Below, one piece after another: positions 16,074 through 24,152 of a DNA stretch of 64,000 bases. The DNA is from Nonomuraea coxensis DSM 45129 (GTDB taxonomy: Bacteria > Actinomycetota > Actinomycetes > Streptosporangiales > Streptosporangiaceae). The notes below the pieces were generated by a model. That model had not been told where the DNA came from, did no database searches, and saw only the letters and a program-made list of their open reading frames with translations. A program made the position numbers and the translations under genes. The stretch lies in assembly GCF_019397265.1 (NCBI RefSeq), contig NZ_CP068985.1:620001-684000 (forward strand). The letters run 5' to 3'. How positions within the stretch are numbered: the first letter of the stretch is position 1; every line of letters begins with the position of its first letter.

Positions 16074-16503
16074 CGGCGGCGAGGCGGGCCACGTACTCCT
16101 TGACGGCCAGGGACAGCGCCAGCCCCTCGGGGCCGAGCAGCAGCCCGGCGCAGAGCAGCCGGCACCAGAACGCGGCGGTCAGGGGCCCCTCGGCCGTCCA
16201 GCGCAGCACCTCGGCGAAGACCGGCGGCCCGCTCCGGGTTCGACGTCCACGCCTGGCAACTGGCCGGCGCCTGCTGGGGCTTCCTGCCGCAGGACGGGCG
16301 CTCCGACGACCAGGCGGGCGAGGGCCGGGTCCTGAACGACATCGGCTGGTTCCACGCCCAGCTCGGCGCGTACGAGGAGGCGATCGCCTACTACAGCCGC
16401 TCCCTGGCCTGGCGGGGCGGAGGCAAACGCGCGCTCGGCGCCGTATGCTGCGCCGCCTCGGCGAGGCCCAGCTCGCGTCGCGTCCCTGCGCCGGGCCCTC
16501 GCC
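16074..16503. other. Non-coding stretch with gene debris
   Basis: No intact gene. On the minus strand about 16057-16230 reads as an open C-terminal fragment containing RLLCAGLLLGPEGLAL but has no start. On the plus strand 16237-16500 is a TPR-protein fragment, listed separately. The two fragments abut near 16232, suggesting a deletion or rearrangement joined two unrelated genes. Confidence 0.4.
16237..16500 (+). pseudogene. TPR fragment of an AfsR/SARP-type regulator
   Basis: One frame reads FDVHAWQLAGACWGFLP and then VLNDIGWFHAQLGAYEEAIAYY, the TPR pattern seen in the C-terminal repeats of NB-ARC/TPR transcriptional regulators. There is no start codon, no ATPase domain and no further repeat, so it is a remnant. 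The full-length gene at the right edge of this window shows the intact form of such repeats. It adjoins a GNAT gene on the other strand. Confidence 0.5.
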
Positions 16504-17019
16504 TCATCTCCGAACTGGCCCCGGGCGACGCCGAAGCCCTCCGCGCCCGCGTGGCGTCCCTGCCGGACGCACCAGGCACACGTCCACCGGGTCCTCGCGC
16601 TCGAACGTGAACCCGTGCCGCTCGTACAGCCGGCGCGCCGGACTGCCCCGCAACACGATCAGCCGGACGGTCGCGTCCTCGCGGTCGCATCGCTCCAGCA
16701 GCTCCCGCAGCACCGCGGAGCCGATTCCGCTGCCCTGAGCGGTGGGGTCCAGGTAGAAGTGCTCCAGCCAGTAGCCGCTGCTCCGGCCGTCTCCCTCGCC
16801 GTCGCCCGCCGGCCGCAGCGCGACACAGCCGGCGAAGACCCCATCGACCTCGATCACCCAGGTATGCGCCGGCAGGAAGCCGTCGCGCAGCCGCTGCCGC
16901 ACCCGATGCTCGTCGTAGCGGCCGAGCCGTTCGAGATCGGCCCGCATCACCACGGCCCGCAACTCGGCCACGGCCTCGACGTCCGCCGCCGAAGCCTGCC
17001 GAACCACCCAATCCACCAC
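16504..17019 (-). CDS. GNAT family N-acetyltransferase
   Basis: 171 aa. The acetyl-CoA pyrophosphate loop is QGSGIGSAVLRELLE (about residues 93-107), preceded by the beta-4 strand LEHFYLDPTA and followed by LIVLRGSPARRLYERHGF, the usual GNAT motif B. The C-terminal tail is Arg/Gly-rich (TPRGRGGLRRRPGP), which may be read-through from degenerating downstream DNA. Substrate unknown; many such genes modify antibiotics or protein N-termini. Confidence 0.85.
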   Translation of the reverse strand: MVDWVVRQASAADVEAVAELRAVVMRADLERLGRYDEHRVRQRLRDGFLPAHTWVIEVDGVFAGCVALRPAGDGEGDGRSSGYWLEHFYLDPTAQGSGIGSAVLRELLERCDREDATVRLIVLRGSPARRLYERHGFTFEREDPVDVCLVRPAGTPRGRGGLRRRPGPVRR

Positions 17020-17111
17020 AAATCGCGATGCTACCGCCCTGTCGCGGATCGCAGGTCCGAAATCAGCGGTAATTGTCAGTCTGAATCGCGCCAGCCTTTT
17101 TCGTACGGCGA

Positions 17112-17127
17112 CTCATAACGTAATGAG
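17112..17127. promoter_or_regulatory. Near-palindromic operator candidate before an SDR gene
   Basis: CTCATAACGTAATGAG is a 16-bp palindrome with one mismatched base pair. It lies 32 bp before the preferred SDR start and covers an alternative ATG at 17123. No adjacent regulator gene is seen. Confidence 0.4.
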
Positions 17128-17158
17128 CACACAGCCGATCGAAATAAAGAAAATTATT

Positions 17159-17962
17159 ATGGACCTCCAGCTTTCCGGCCGGGTCGCCATTGTCACCGGC
17201 GCTTCCAAGGGCATCGGCCTCGCCGTCACCCGCACCCTTCTCGCCGAGGGCGCCCGCGTCGTGGCCGTCTCGCGGAAGAGCGCCCCCGAACTGGAGGCGC
17301 TCGCCGGCGACCTGGTCCACGTCCCGGCCGACCTGATGGACCCGGAGGCCCCCGGGCAGATCGTGGGGCGGGCCGTGGCCGAGTTCGGCGGGCTCGACAT
17401 CCTGGTGAACAACGCCGGCGGCCCGCCGCCCGGCGTGGCGCTGCCGCGCTTCGGCTTCCTCACCCCCACCGACGAGGACTGGCGGACGATGTTCGAGTTC
17501 AACCTGTTCTCGGTCGTCCGCGCGGTCCGGGCGGCCGTCCCGGCGATGCTCGCCCGGGGCGGAGGGTCGATCGTCAACGTGTCGTCGGGCAGCGCCCGCA
17601 TGCCCGCCCCGATGAACGTCGACTACAACGCCGCCAAGGCCGGGCTCAACACCCTGACCAAGGCCCTGTCGGAGGAGTTCGCGCCCCAGGGCATCCGGGT
17701 CAACACCGTCTCCCCCGGCCCGGTGCGCACCGCCTGGTGGACGGAGAGCGGCGGCGCGGCCGACATCATCGCCGCCCAGGCCGGGACCGACCGCGACACC
17801 GTGATCACCCAGGTGGCGCCCGAGATGATGAAGCTGTCGACCGGCCGGCTGGTCGAGCCGCAGGAGGTCGCCGACGTGGTCGCCCTGCTCTCCTCGCCCC
17901 GCTCGGCCAGCACGACCGGCGCCGACCTCGCCGTCGACGGCGGCTTCCTCAAGCAGGTCTGA
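17159..17962 (+). CDS. Short-chain dehydrogenase/reductase (SDR)
   Basis: 267 aa classical SDR. It has TGASKGIG (about residues 12-19) and NNAGG near 85, catalytic Ser in NVSSGS, and DYNAAKAG with Tyr and Lys. C-terminal VDGGFLKQV is typical of the 3-oxoacyl-ACP reductase-like branch. An upstream ATG at 17123 would add 12 residues, but it lies in a palindrome and the 17159 start matches the family N-terminus MDLQLSGRVA. The upstream 60 bp is unusually AT-rich. Physiological substrate unknown. Confidence 0.87.
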   Translation: MDLQLSGRVAIVTGASKGIGLAVTRTLLAEGARVVAVSRKSAPELEALAGDLVHVPADLMDPEAPGQIVGRAVAEFGGLDILVNNAGGPPPGVALPRFGFLTPTDEDWRTMFEFNLFSVVRAVRAAVPAMLARGGGSIVNVSSGSARMPAPMNVDYNAAKAGLNTLTKALSEEFAPQGIRVNTVSPGPVRTAWWTESGGAADIIAAQAGTDRDTVITQVAPEMMKLSTGRLVEPQEVADVVALLSSPRSASTTGADLAVDGGFLKQV

Positions 17963-17987
17963 CCGGCCGGGCGGGCGGGCTGCCGGG

Positions 17988-18983
17988 TCAGCGGCCGTCG
18001 AGGTAGGGGAGGGCGTCGCCGTAGATGTCCGGGCTGCGGTCCACCTCGCCGACGAAGTCGCCGGGGAAGCCCAGCTCGAACGTCACCGCGGACTCCAGCC
18101 GGTGGATCGCCTCCTCCGGCAGCGCCCGCGCCACGGCCGAGGCGCCCAGGTTGTCCTTGAGCTGCTCGGCGCCGCTCGTACCGAGGATCGGATGCACGCC
18201 GCGCCGCAACGCCCAGGCGAGCGCGACCTGCGACGCCGTCACGCCCAGCTCGGCCGCCACGTCCAGCACGGCCCGGACCGCGGCCCGGTCCCGCTCGCCG
18301 ATGGACTCCGGCGACACCCGTGAGGCCGCCGCGCCCGGCTCGGCGTAGCGGCCGGACAGCACCCCCCGCGCGAGCACCCCCCACGCCGCCACGCTGACCC
18401 CCAGCGCCCGCGCCATCGGCAGCAGCTCCCGCTCGACGTCACGCTGGAGCAGGCTGTAGGGCACCTGAAGGCCGGCGAACGGCGTCCACCCCCGCCACTC
18501 CGCGAGCGTGTTGGCCCGGCTCACCACCCACGCCGGCGCGTCGGAGATGCCCACGTAGAGCACCTTCCCCGAACGGACCACGTCGTCCAGCGCCCGCATC
18601 GTCTCCTCGACCGGCGTGTGCCGGTCCCACACGTGCACCCACAGCAGGTCGAGATAGTCGGTACGCAGCCGCCGCAGGCTCTGCTCCAGCGACAGGACCA
18701 GATTCTTGCGGTGGTTGCCCGCCGCGTTGAGGTCGGTGCGGTCACGGGTGGGGGTGTACTTCGTGGCCAGCACGAAGCGGTCGCGGCGGCCCTCCAGCAG
18801 CTCGCCCACGACGTTCTCGCTGTCGCCGTACATCGAGGCGGTGTCCACCACGTTGCCGCCCGACTCCTCGTACAGGTCGAAGACCCGCCGCGCCTCCGGC
18901 GTCACCTGCCGGTAGGTCATCGCGCCGAGGAACAGCTCCGACACCCGCAGGCCGGTACGCCCCAGCAACCGGTAACGCATCAC
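17988..18983 (-). CDS. Aldo/keto reductase
   Basis: 331 aa TIM-barrel NADPH oxidoreductase of the YghZ/voltage-gated K-channel-beta-like branch. The catalytic tetrad is visible: Asp and Tyr in DTASMYGDSE (about residues 48-57), Lys in ATKYTP, and His in LLWVHVWD. The later cofactor-binding region reads GTSGAEQLKDNLGA. It reduces carbonyls or oxidises alcohols; natural substrate unknown. It is convergent with the SDR at 17159 with a 25-bp gap. Confidence 0.9.
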   Translation of the reverse strand: MMRYRLLGRTGLRVSELFLGAMTYRQVTPEARRVFDLYEESGGNVVDTASMYGDSENVVGELLEGRRDRFVLATKYTPTRDRTDLNAAGNHRKNLVLSLEQSLRRLRTDYLDLLWVHVWDRHTPVEETMRALDDVVRSGKVLYVGISDAPAWVVSRANTLAEWRGWTPFAGLQVPYSLLQRDVERELLPMARALGVSVAAWGVLARGVLSGRYAEPGAAASRVSPESIGERDRAAVRAVLDVAAELGVTASQVALAWALRRGVHPILGTSGAEQLKDNLGASAVARALPEEAIHRLESAVTFELGFPGDFVGEVDRSPDIYGDALPYLDGR

Positions 18984-19069
18984 GCGGCCCCGCCCTTCGA
19001 TCGTGATCCCGTTCTCGTCATGCCGTTCATCCTGCCGACCCTCGGCACGGGATCGATACGCTGATCGTC

Positions 19070-19669
19070 ATGGGAGCTGGTGGTGCGTCTCTGCGGCTGG
19101 TCGATGTCACGTCGGCGTTGGAGACGACCCTGACCGCCCTGGTCGCGGCCGGCGCCGACCCGGCGTACCGCGTGGGCGGCACCGGCGCCGCCCTGCTGCA
19201 GGGCGTCCGGCTGCCCACCGGGGATCTCGACCTCCTGGTGGCCCGGCGGGAGGACGTGGACGCGTTCGCCGCCGCCCTGTCGTCCTTCCCCTGCCTCCAC
19301 GCGGCGTCCTGGCTGGCCGCGAGCTCGCAGTATTTCACCCGGTACGAGGTGAACGGGGTCCACGTGGAGATCAGCACCGTCGAGCAGGAGACCGGCTCCG
19401 ACGCCATGGAGTGCGTCGGCCGCGGCCCCTGGGAGCACTACGTCGTGATCCCGTGCGGCCCTCATCGCGTCCCCGTCGTACGCCTGGAGCTGCGGTTGGC
19501 CACCGAGCTGCGCCGCGACCGTCCCGACCGGTACGAACCCCTCCTCGACCACCTGGCCGCGCGCGGGTTCGACGCCGGCCTCCTGAACAGAGCCATGACC
19601 GCCCGCGGGCTGCCGGCGGAGCGCCGGCGCCTGGTCCACGACCGCCTCCACGGAGATCTCCACCCATGA
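19070..19669 (+). CDS. Nucleotidyltransferase-fold protein
   Basis: 199 aa. RVGGTGAALLQGVRLPTGDL followed by DLLVAR gives the minimal nucleotidyltransferase signature (small residues after strand 1, then DxD) at about residues 33-57. The rest resembles nucleotidyl-transferase AbiEii/aminoglycoside-type proteins: a strand HVEISTVEQ and a C-terminal helical bundle. It could be an AbiEii-type toxin, a tRNA or drug nucleotidylating enzyme, or an inactive relative. Its stop overlaps the next start (ATGA), so the two products are translationally coupled. Confidence 0.65.
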   Translation: MGAGGASLRLVDVTSALETTLTALVAAGADPAYRVGGTGAALLQGVRLPTGDLDLLVARREDVDAFAAALSSFPCLHAASWLAASSQYFTRYEVNGVHVEISTVEQETGSDAMECVGRGPWEHYVVIPCGPHRVPVVRLELRLATELRRDRPDRYEPLLDHLAARGFDAGLLNRAMTARGLPAERRRLVHDRLHGDLHP

Positions 19670-20730
19670 ACACGCGCACGGACGGCTCGGCCGTCAGGAT
19701 CGGCGTCCTCGCACCGCTGAGCCCGCCCGGCTGGGTCCAGGCCGGCCGGCACCTGCTCGCCGGGCTCGAACTCGCCTTGAGCGACGTCAACGACGCCGGC
19801 GGGATCAACGGCAGGCCGCTCGAACTGGTGGTGCGCGACACCGCGGCCGATCCCGCGAAGGCGGCGGCGGCCGTGGACGAGCTCGCGGCCCTCGGCGTGG
19901 CCACCCTGGCCGGCGAGTACCACAGCGTCGTCGCCCGTTCCGCCGCCGCCCGCGCCGCCGCGATCGGCCTGCCGTTCCTCTGCTCGTCGGCGGTCCTCGA
20001 CGCGCTCACCGAGGAGCAGACGGATCAGGTCGCGCGCATCGCCCCGGCGCAGTCCCACGGCTGGCGGATCTACGCCGACTTCCTCCTCGGCGCGGGCCAC
20101 AGCCGGATCGCCGTGGCGGCCGACGCGAGCGTCTACTGGGCGTCCGGGACGCGGATCCTGCGCGACCACCTCACGCCGCGCGGCGGCGCGGTCGTCGAAC
20201 TCGACATGAGCGCCCCCGGGGCCGTCTGCGACGAGCTGGCGGGCAGCGGCGCGACCGCCCTCCTTCTCCTGGTCGGGCATCCGGAGCCGGCGGTGTCGAT
20301 CGTCAGGGCCGTACGCCGCGACCCGCGGCTCGCCGGGATCATGATGGGCGCGCCCGCCGGCCAGCCGGAGCTCGCGGCGTGGGAGGAGGCGCTGGGCGAG
20401 GACGGGGCCGCGATCCCGTTCCTGCGCTACCTGCCCGAGCGGCTCGGCCCGCTCGGCGTCCGGGTCGGGGCGGCCCTCCGCGAGCGGCTGCCCGAAGCGC
20501 CGTCCTTCGTGGCCTTCGAGGGGTACGACACGATCGCCGTGCTCGCCGAGGCGCTGCGGTCCGGCGGGGGCGCGGCCTGGCCGGACGTCGTGGTCGAAGG
20601 GACCCGGGGGACGATCCGGTTCTCCCGCGTGCCGGGCATCGGCGTCTGGCAGTGGGCGTGGCCGCCGGTCCAGGTCGTCGACCGCGACCCGGCGCGGCCC
20701 GGTAGTCTCCGGGTCCTGCACACCGGCTGA
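19666..20730 (+). CDS. Periplasmic-binding-protein-fold protein without signal peptide (AmiC/LivK-like)
   Basis: 354 aa. It begins MNTRTDGSAVRIGVLAPLS with no signal peptide or lipobox, then shows type I periplasmic-binding features: LAGLELALSDVNDAGGINGR (about residues 32-51), LELVVRDTAADP and GVATLAGEYHS. This is the branched-chain amino acid/amide-binding fold. Without export signals it is probably cytoplasmic, like the amide sensor AmiC, so a ligand sensor is more likely than a transporter subunit. No ABC permease genes are nearby. It is coupled by a 4-bp overlap to the nucleotidyltransferase-like gene, a pairing I do not recognise. Confidence 0.75.
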   Translation: MNTRTDGSAVRIGVLAPLSPPGWVQAGRHLLAGLELALSDVNDAGGINGRPLELVVRDTAADPAKAAAAVDELAALGVATLAGEYHSVVARSAAARAAAIGLPFLCSSAVLDALTEEQTDQVARIAPAQSHGWRIYADFLLGAGHSRIAVAADASVYWASGTRILRDHLTPRGGAVVELDMSAPGAVCDELAGSGATALLLLVGHPEPAVSIVRAVRRDPRLAGIMMGAPAGQPELAAWEEALGEDGAAIPFLRYLPERLGPLGVRVGAALRERLPEAPSFVAFEGYDTIAVLAEALRSGGGAAWPDVVVEGTRGTIRFSRVPGIGVWQWAWPPVQVVDRDPARPGSLRVLHTG

Positions 20731-20804
20731 AAGATTTTCGCGGCGCCTGTCCGGAACCGGCCCGGCCGTACGTCATCAGGGTGAAGCCGAACGAGGAGAG
20801 CGTG

Positions 20805-21140
20805 ATGAAGTACATGATGTTCGTCTGCACCGACACGGAGCCGGACACCGACACCGCCGACTACCCCGACATCGACGTGTGGGTGGCCGAGCGTGACGCG
20901 GCCGGGCAGCGGCTGCAGGGGATGGCGCTGGCGCCGGAGACCGCGGCGACCACCGTACGGGTGCGCGACGGCGAGCTGCTGGTGTCCGACGGGCCGTTCA
21001 CCGAGACGAAGGAGATCATCGTCGGGTTCGACCTGCTGGAGTGCGCCGACCTCGACGAGGCGATCGAGGTCGCGCGGGCGCATCCCATGGCGAGGAGCGG
21101 CCGGTTGGAGATCCGGCCGGTGGCCGACTTCGAGCAGTGA
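20805..21140 (+). CDS. YCII-related (DGPF domain) protein
   Basis: 111 aa. MKYMMFVCTD at the start, LVSDGPFTETKEIIVGFDLL and DEAIEVARAHPMA are the DGPF/YCII signature; the His-Pro and Asp are the conserved active-site-like residues. These proteins typically sit beside an ECF42-type sigma factor, exactly as here (next gene overlaps in GTGA). A possible ECF-type promoter lies upstream (TGTCCG 20748-20753, CGTC 20771-20774, 17-bp spacer), which would fit autoregulation but is tentative. Biochemical role unproven. Confidence 0.88.
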   Translation: MKYMMFVCTDTEPDTDTADYPDIDVWVAERDAAGQRLQGMALAPETAATTVRVRDGELLVSDGPFTETKEIIVGFDLLECADLDEAIEVARAHPMARSGRLEIRPVADFEQ

Positions 21141-22375
21141 CCGCGCCTGAAGGGAGACACCCCGCCGACGCGGCCGTCGCTGAGGCGGCCGCCGAGGCGT
21201 ACGCGCGGATCGTCGCGGCGCTCATCCGGATCACCGGCGACTGGACGCTCGCCGAGGACTGCGCGCAGGAGGCGCTGGCCCAGGCGTTGTCGCGGTGGCC
21301 GGAGAGCGGCGTACCCGGCAACCCGGGCGGCTGGCTGATGACCGTGGCCCGCAACCGCGCGCTCGACCAGATCCGGCGGGCGTCCGTGGAACGCCGCAAA
21401 CTGCGCGAGCTGGCCCTGCTGGCGCTGACCGCGGCCACCGACGGCCCCGTGGCGGAGGAGGACGTCGTGGACGACCGGCTGCGCCTGATCTTCACCTGCT
21501 GCCATCCGGCGCTGGCGATGGAGGCCAGGGTGGCGCTGACGCTCAGGACGATCTGCGCGGTGCCCACGCGGGACGTCGCGCGGGCGTTCCTGGTCAGCGA
21601 GTCCGCCATGACCCGCCGGCTGACCCGGGCGAAGACGAAGATCGCCGACGCCCGGATCCCCTACCGGGTGCCGAGCGGGGCCGCGCTGGCCGAACGGCTG
21701 CCCGGCGTGCTCGCCGTGCTCTACCTGCTGTTCACCACCGGCTACGACGCCGACGGGGAGCCCGCGTTCGCGGCCGAGGCGATCCGGCTGGCCAGGCTGC
21801 TCGCCGGACTCATGCCCGGCGAGGGCGAGCCGCGCGCCCTGCTCGCCCTCTTCCTGCTGCAGCACTCCCGGCGCGACGCCCGCCGCGACGCGGACGGCGA
21901 GCTCGTCCCGCTCGACCGGCAGGACCGTACGCGCTGGGACCGCGCCGCGATCGCCGAGGCGAACGGCCTGCTGCGCGACCTGCGGCACACCGGCCCGTAC
22001 GTGCTGCAGGCCAGGATCGCCGCCTGCCACGCCGCCGGCGACGCCGACTGGCGGACCGTCGCCCGCCTCTACGACCGGCTCGCCGCCCTCCAGCCGAACC
22101 CGGTCGTCGAGCTCAACCGCGCGGTCGCCCACGGGTACGCGCACGGCCCGCGGGCGGGCCTGGCCGTGCTCGCCGGGGCGCGTGCCGGTGGCGCGCTGGA
22201 CGGTTACCCGCTCGCCCTGGCCGCCGAGGCCGACCTGACCGCCCGGGCCGGCGACCGCGCCCGGGCCGCCGGGCTCTTCCGCGAGGCCGCCGCCCGGACG
22301 CACAGCGAGGCGGAACGCCGGGCGCTGCTCGAACGCGCCGCCGAAGAAAGCCGGCGCACCGAAGCAACCTCCTGA
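21137..22375 (+). CDS. ECF42-type RNA polymerase sigma factor with long C-terminal TPR-like extension
   Basis: 412 aa. Region 2 includes AEDCAQEALAQALSRWPESG and VARNRALDQIRR; region 4 includes LTLRTICAVPTRDVARAFLV and MTRRLTRAKTKI. After region 4 comes a helical extension of about 220 residues (LLRDLRHTGPYVLQARIAAC, LYDRLAALQPNPVVELNRAV), the SnoaL-less TPR/DUF6596 tail of ECF42 factors that is thought to replace an anti-sigma factor. GTG start at 21137 overlaps the YCII stop. It probably directs transcription of YCII-operon targets; signal unknown. Confidence 0.92.
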   Translation: MTAPEGRHPADAAVAEAAAEAYARIVAALIRITGDWTLAEDCAQEALAQALSRWPESGVPGNPGGWLMTVARNRALDQIRRASVERRKLRELALLALTAATDGPVAEEDVVDDRLRLIFTCCHPALAMEARVALTLRTICAVPTRDVARAFLVSESAMTRRLTRAKTKIADARIPYRVPSGAALAERLPGVLAVLYLLFTTGYDADGEPAFAAEAIRLARLLAGLMPGEGEPRALLALFLLQHSRRDARRDADGELVPLDRQDRTRWDRAAIAEANGLLRDLRHTGPYVLQARIAACHAAGDADWRTVARLYDRLAALQPNPVVELNRAVAHGYAHGPRAGLAVLAGARAGGALDGYPLALAAEADLTARAGDRARAAGLFREAAARTHSEAERRALLERAAEESRRTEATS

Positions 22376-22397
22376 CGCGCCCGCGCATGCGGTAGGC

Positions 22398-22952
22398 ATG
22401 CACCGTGAGATCAGAAATGTGATGGAGGACCCTCCACCACCTCCTCCCGCGACGGAAACGCCTGCGGAGGCCGCCGCCGTCGCCGAGTTGTTCAGTGAGC
22501 ACCGTCTCGGCCTCGTCCGGTTCGCGTTCCTCCTGCTGGGCGACCAGGAGACGGCCGAGGACGTCGTCCAGGACGCCTTCGCCGCCGTCCACCGCCGATG
22601 GAGCCGGCTCGCCGACCGCGACCGGCTGCTGCCCTATGTCCGTACGGCGGTGCTCAACGGCTGCCGCGCGGTTCATCGCCGTCGTGCCGTCGCCCGGCGG
22701 TTCGGCGTCGAACGGGAGGCGCCGTTCTGGTCCGCCGAGACCCAGGCTCTGCTGGGCGAGACCCGGCGGGAGGTGTTCGCGGCGGTGCGCGGCCTCTCCC
22801 GCCGCCGGCGGGAGGCCGTGGTGCTGCGTTACTACCTCGGCCTCTCCGAGGCGGAGACGGCCGAGGTCATGGGGGTCAGCCGCGGCACCGTGAAGTCCAC
22901 GGTGTCCCGCGCGCTCGACGCGCTCGCCGGGAAACTCAAGGAGGGTCGATGA
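22398..22952 (+). CDS. ECF sigma factor, SigE-like actinobacterial group
   Basis: 184 aa. Region 2: LVRFAFLLLGDQETAEDVVQ and AFAAVHRRWSRLADRDRLLP; region 4: GLSRRRREAVVLRYYLGLSE and VSRGTVKSTVSRALDAL. This is the SigE/Sig70-type group commonly followed by a membrane protein gene. The start may be ATG 22398 or ATG 22422; neither has a strong ribosome site. It is coupled by ATGA to the downstream membrane protein, the likely regulator of its activity. Confidence 0.88.
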   Translation: MHREIRNVMEDPPPPPPATETPAEAAAVAELFSEHRLGLVRFAFLLLGDQETAEDVVQDAFAAVHRRWSRLADRDRLLPYVRTAVLNGCRAVHRRRAVARRFGVEREAPFWSAETQALLGETRREVFAAVRGLSRRRREAVVLRYYLGLSEAETAEVMGVSRGTVKSTVSRALDALAGKLKEGR

Positions 22953-24076
22953 CCGAGCGGATCGAACAACGGCTCCGGGACGCCTTCGCCGCCGGCGCGG
23001 AGCTCGTACGCGCGGAGACGCTGCGCCCGGCGGACACCGTCCTGCGGCCGGTGGCCCGGCCGCGCCCCGTGCTCGTCCTGGCCCCGGTGATGGCCGCGCT
23101 GGCCGTGGTCGTGATCGGGTTCGCCGTCGTGGCCGGGTTCGGCGCCCCGCCTCCGGTGGTTCCGGGGGAAGGCGGCCCGTCGTCCGGTCCGCGTTACCTG
23201 CTGACGGCGGGGGCGGACGGCCTGACGGTCCGCGACGCCCGCGACGGCAGGATCACCGACCGGGTCACGCTGCCGTCGCCCCCCTCGGGCATCACCCGCG
23301 CTCCCGGCGGCTACCTGCTCACGGGGACCGGACGGGGCACGACGTTCTACGTCGCGAGGAGCGTGACCTCGCGTACGACGGCGGTGAGCACCACGTGGTT
23401 CCACCGGCTGCGGGTGGACGACCGGGGGAAGGTCGCCGAGGTGATGCGGGACGTGATCGCTCCCGTGACCGGTGACGCCGTCAGCTCCATCGCGACGACG
23501 GACGACGGCGCCCGCCTGGCCTACAGCCTCGACGGCAGGGTGTGCGGCACGGGCAGGACGCTGCGTTTCTGCCCCGGCGCGCGGCTCGTGGTCGCCGACC
23601 TGCCCGCCGGGACGACCCGCTCCTGGACGACGAACGCCGCCGGCGCCATCTGGAGCCTGTCGTGGGCCGCCGACCGCCGCACGCTCGGGTTCGCGGCCGG
23701 GACGGACGTGCGCGTGCTCGACACGGCCGCCGCCGGCGCGTCGCTGAGGAACAGCCGCACCGTGGTGCGCGACGTGGGCACCCCGACCGGCGTGGCGATC
23801 AGCCCGGACGGCCGTACGATCCTGGTCGGCGGCGCCACGTCCCCCCGGTCGGGGCGTTACGCGATCGCGGAGCACTCCGTGCCGGACGGCAGGAGGATCC
23901 GCACGGTGTTCAGCGCGGACCACTCCGGGAACACCGCGGCCCGGTGGGAGCTCATCCGCTACGACGCCACCGGCCGGCACCTGCTGGTGAAGGGCAACCT
24001 CCATCCGCTGACCAGAGTGGACGGCGGCCACGCCACCTCCCTGGGCGAGGGGGAGGAGCTCGTGGCGGCCTGGTGA
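22949..24076 (+). CDS. Membrane-anchored beta-propeller-like protein, candidate anti-sigma factor
   Basis: 375 aa. A cytoplasmic N-terminus (residues 1-50, ERIEQRLRDAFAAGAELVR) is followed by one membrane helix (about 50-70, LAPVMAALAVVVIGFAVVAG) and an extracytoplasmic domain. That domain has WD40-like repeats (TTDDGARLAYSLDG, SWAADRRTLGFAAGTDVRVL, ISPDGRTILVGGATS). Co-translation with the ECF sigma gene (4-bp overlap) suggests it senses an external cue and restrains the sigma factor. It has no zinc HxxxCxxC motif, so the anti-sigma role is inferred from operon structure alone. Confidence 0.75.
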   Translation: MTERIEQRLRDAFAAGAELVRAETLRPADTVLRPVARPRPVLVLAPVMAALAVVVIGFAVVAGFGAPPPVVPGEGGPSSGPRYLLTAGADGLTVRDARDGRITDRVTLPSPPSGITRAPGGYLLTGTGRGTTFYVARSVTSRTTAVSTTWFHRLRVDDRGKVAEVMRDVIAPVTGDAVSSIATTDDGARLAYSLDGRVCGTGRTLRFCPGARLVVADLPAGTTRSWTTNAAGAIWSLSWAADRRTLGFAAGTDVRVLDTAAAGASLRNSRTVVRDVGTPTGVAISPDGRTILVGGATSPRSGRYAIAEHSVPDGRRIRTVFSADHSGNTAARWELIRYDATGRHLLVKGNLHPLTRVDGGHATSLGEGEELVAAW

Positions 24077-24152
24077 CCGGCGGCGCGCCGGACGGCTACC
24101 GTCGCTGCCCACTTGTGGCTGCGGCGCGTCCGCGTCGCCCACTGGGAGCCGC

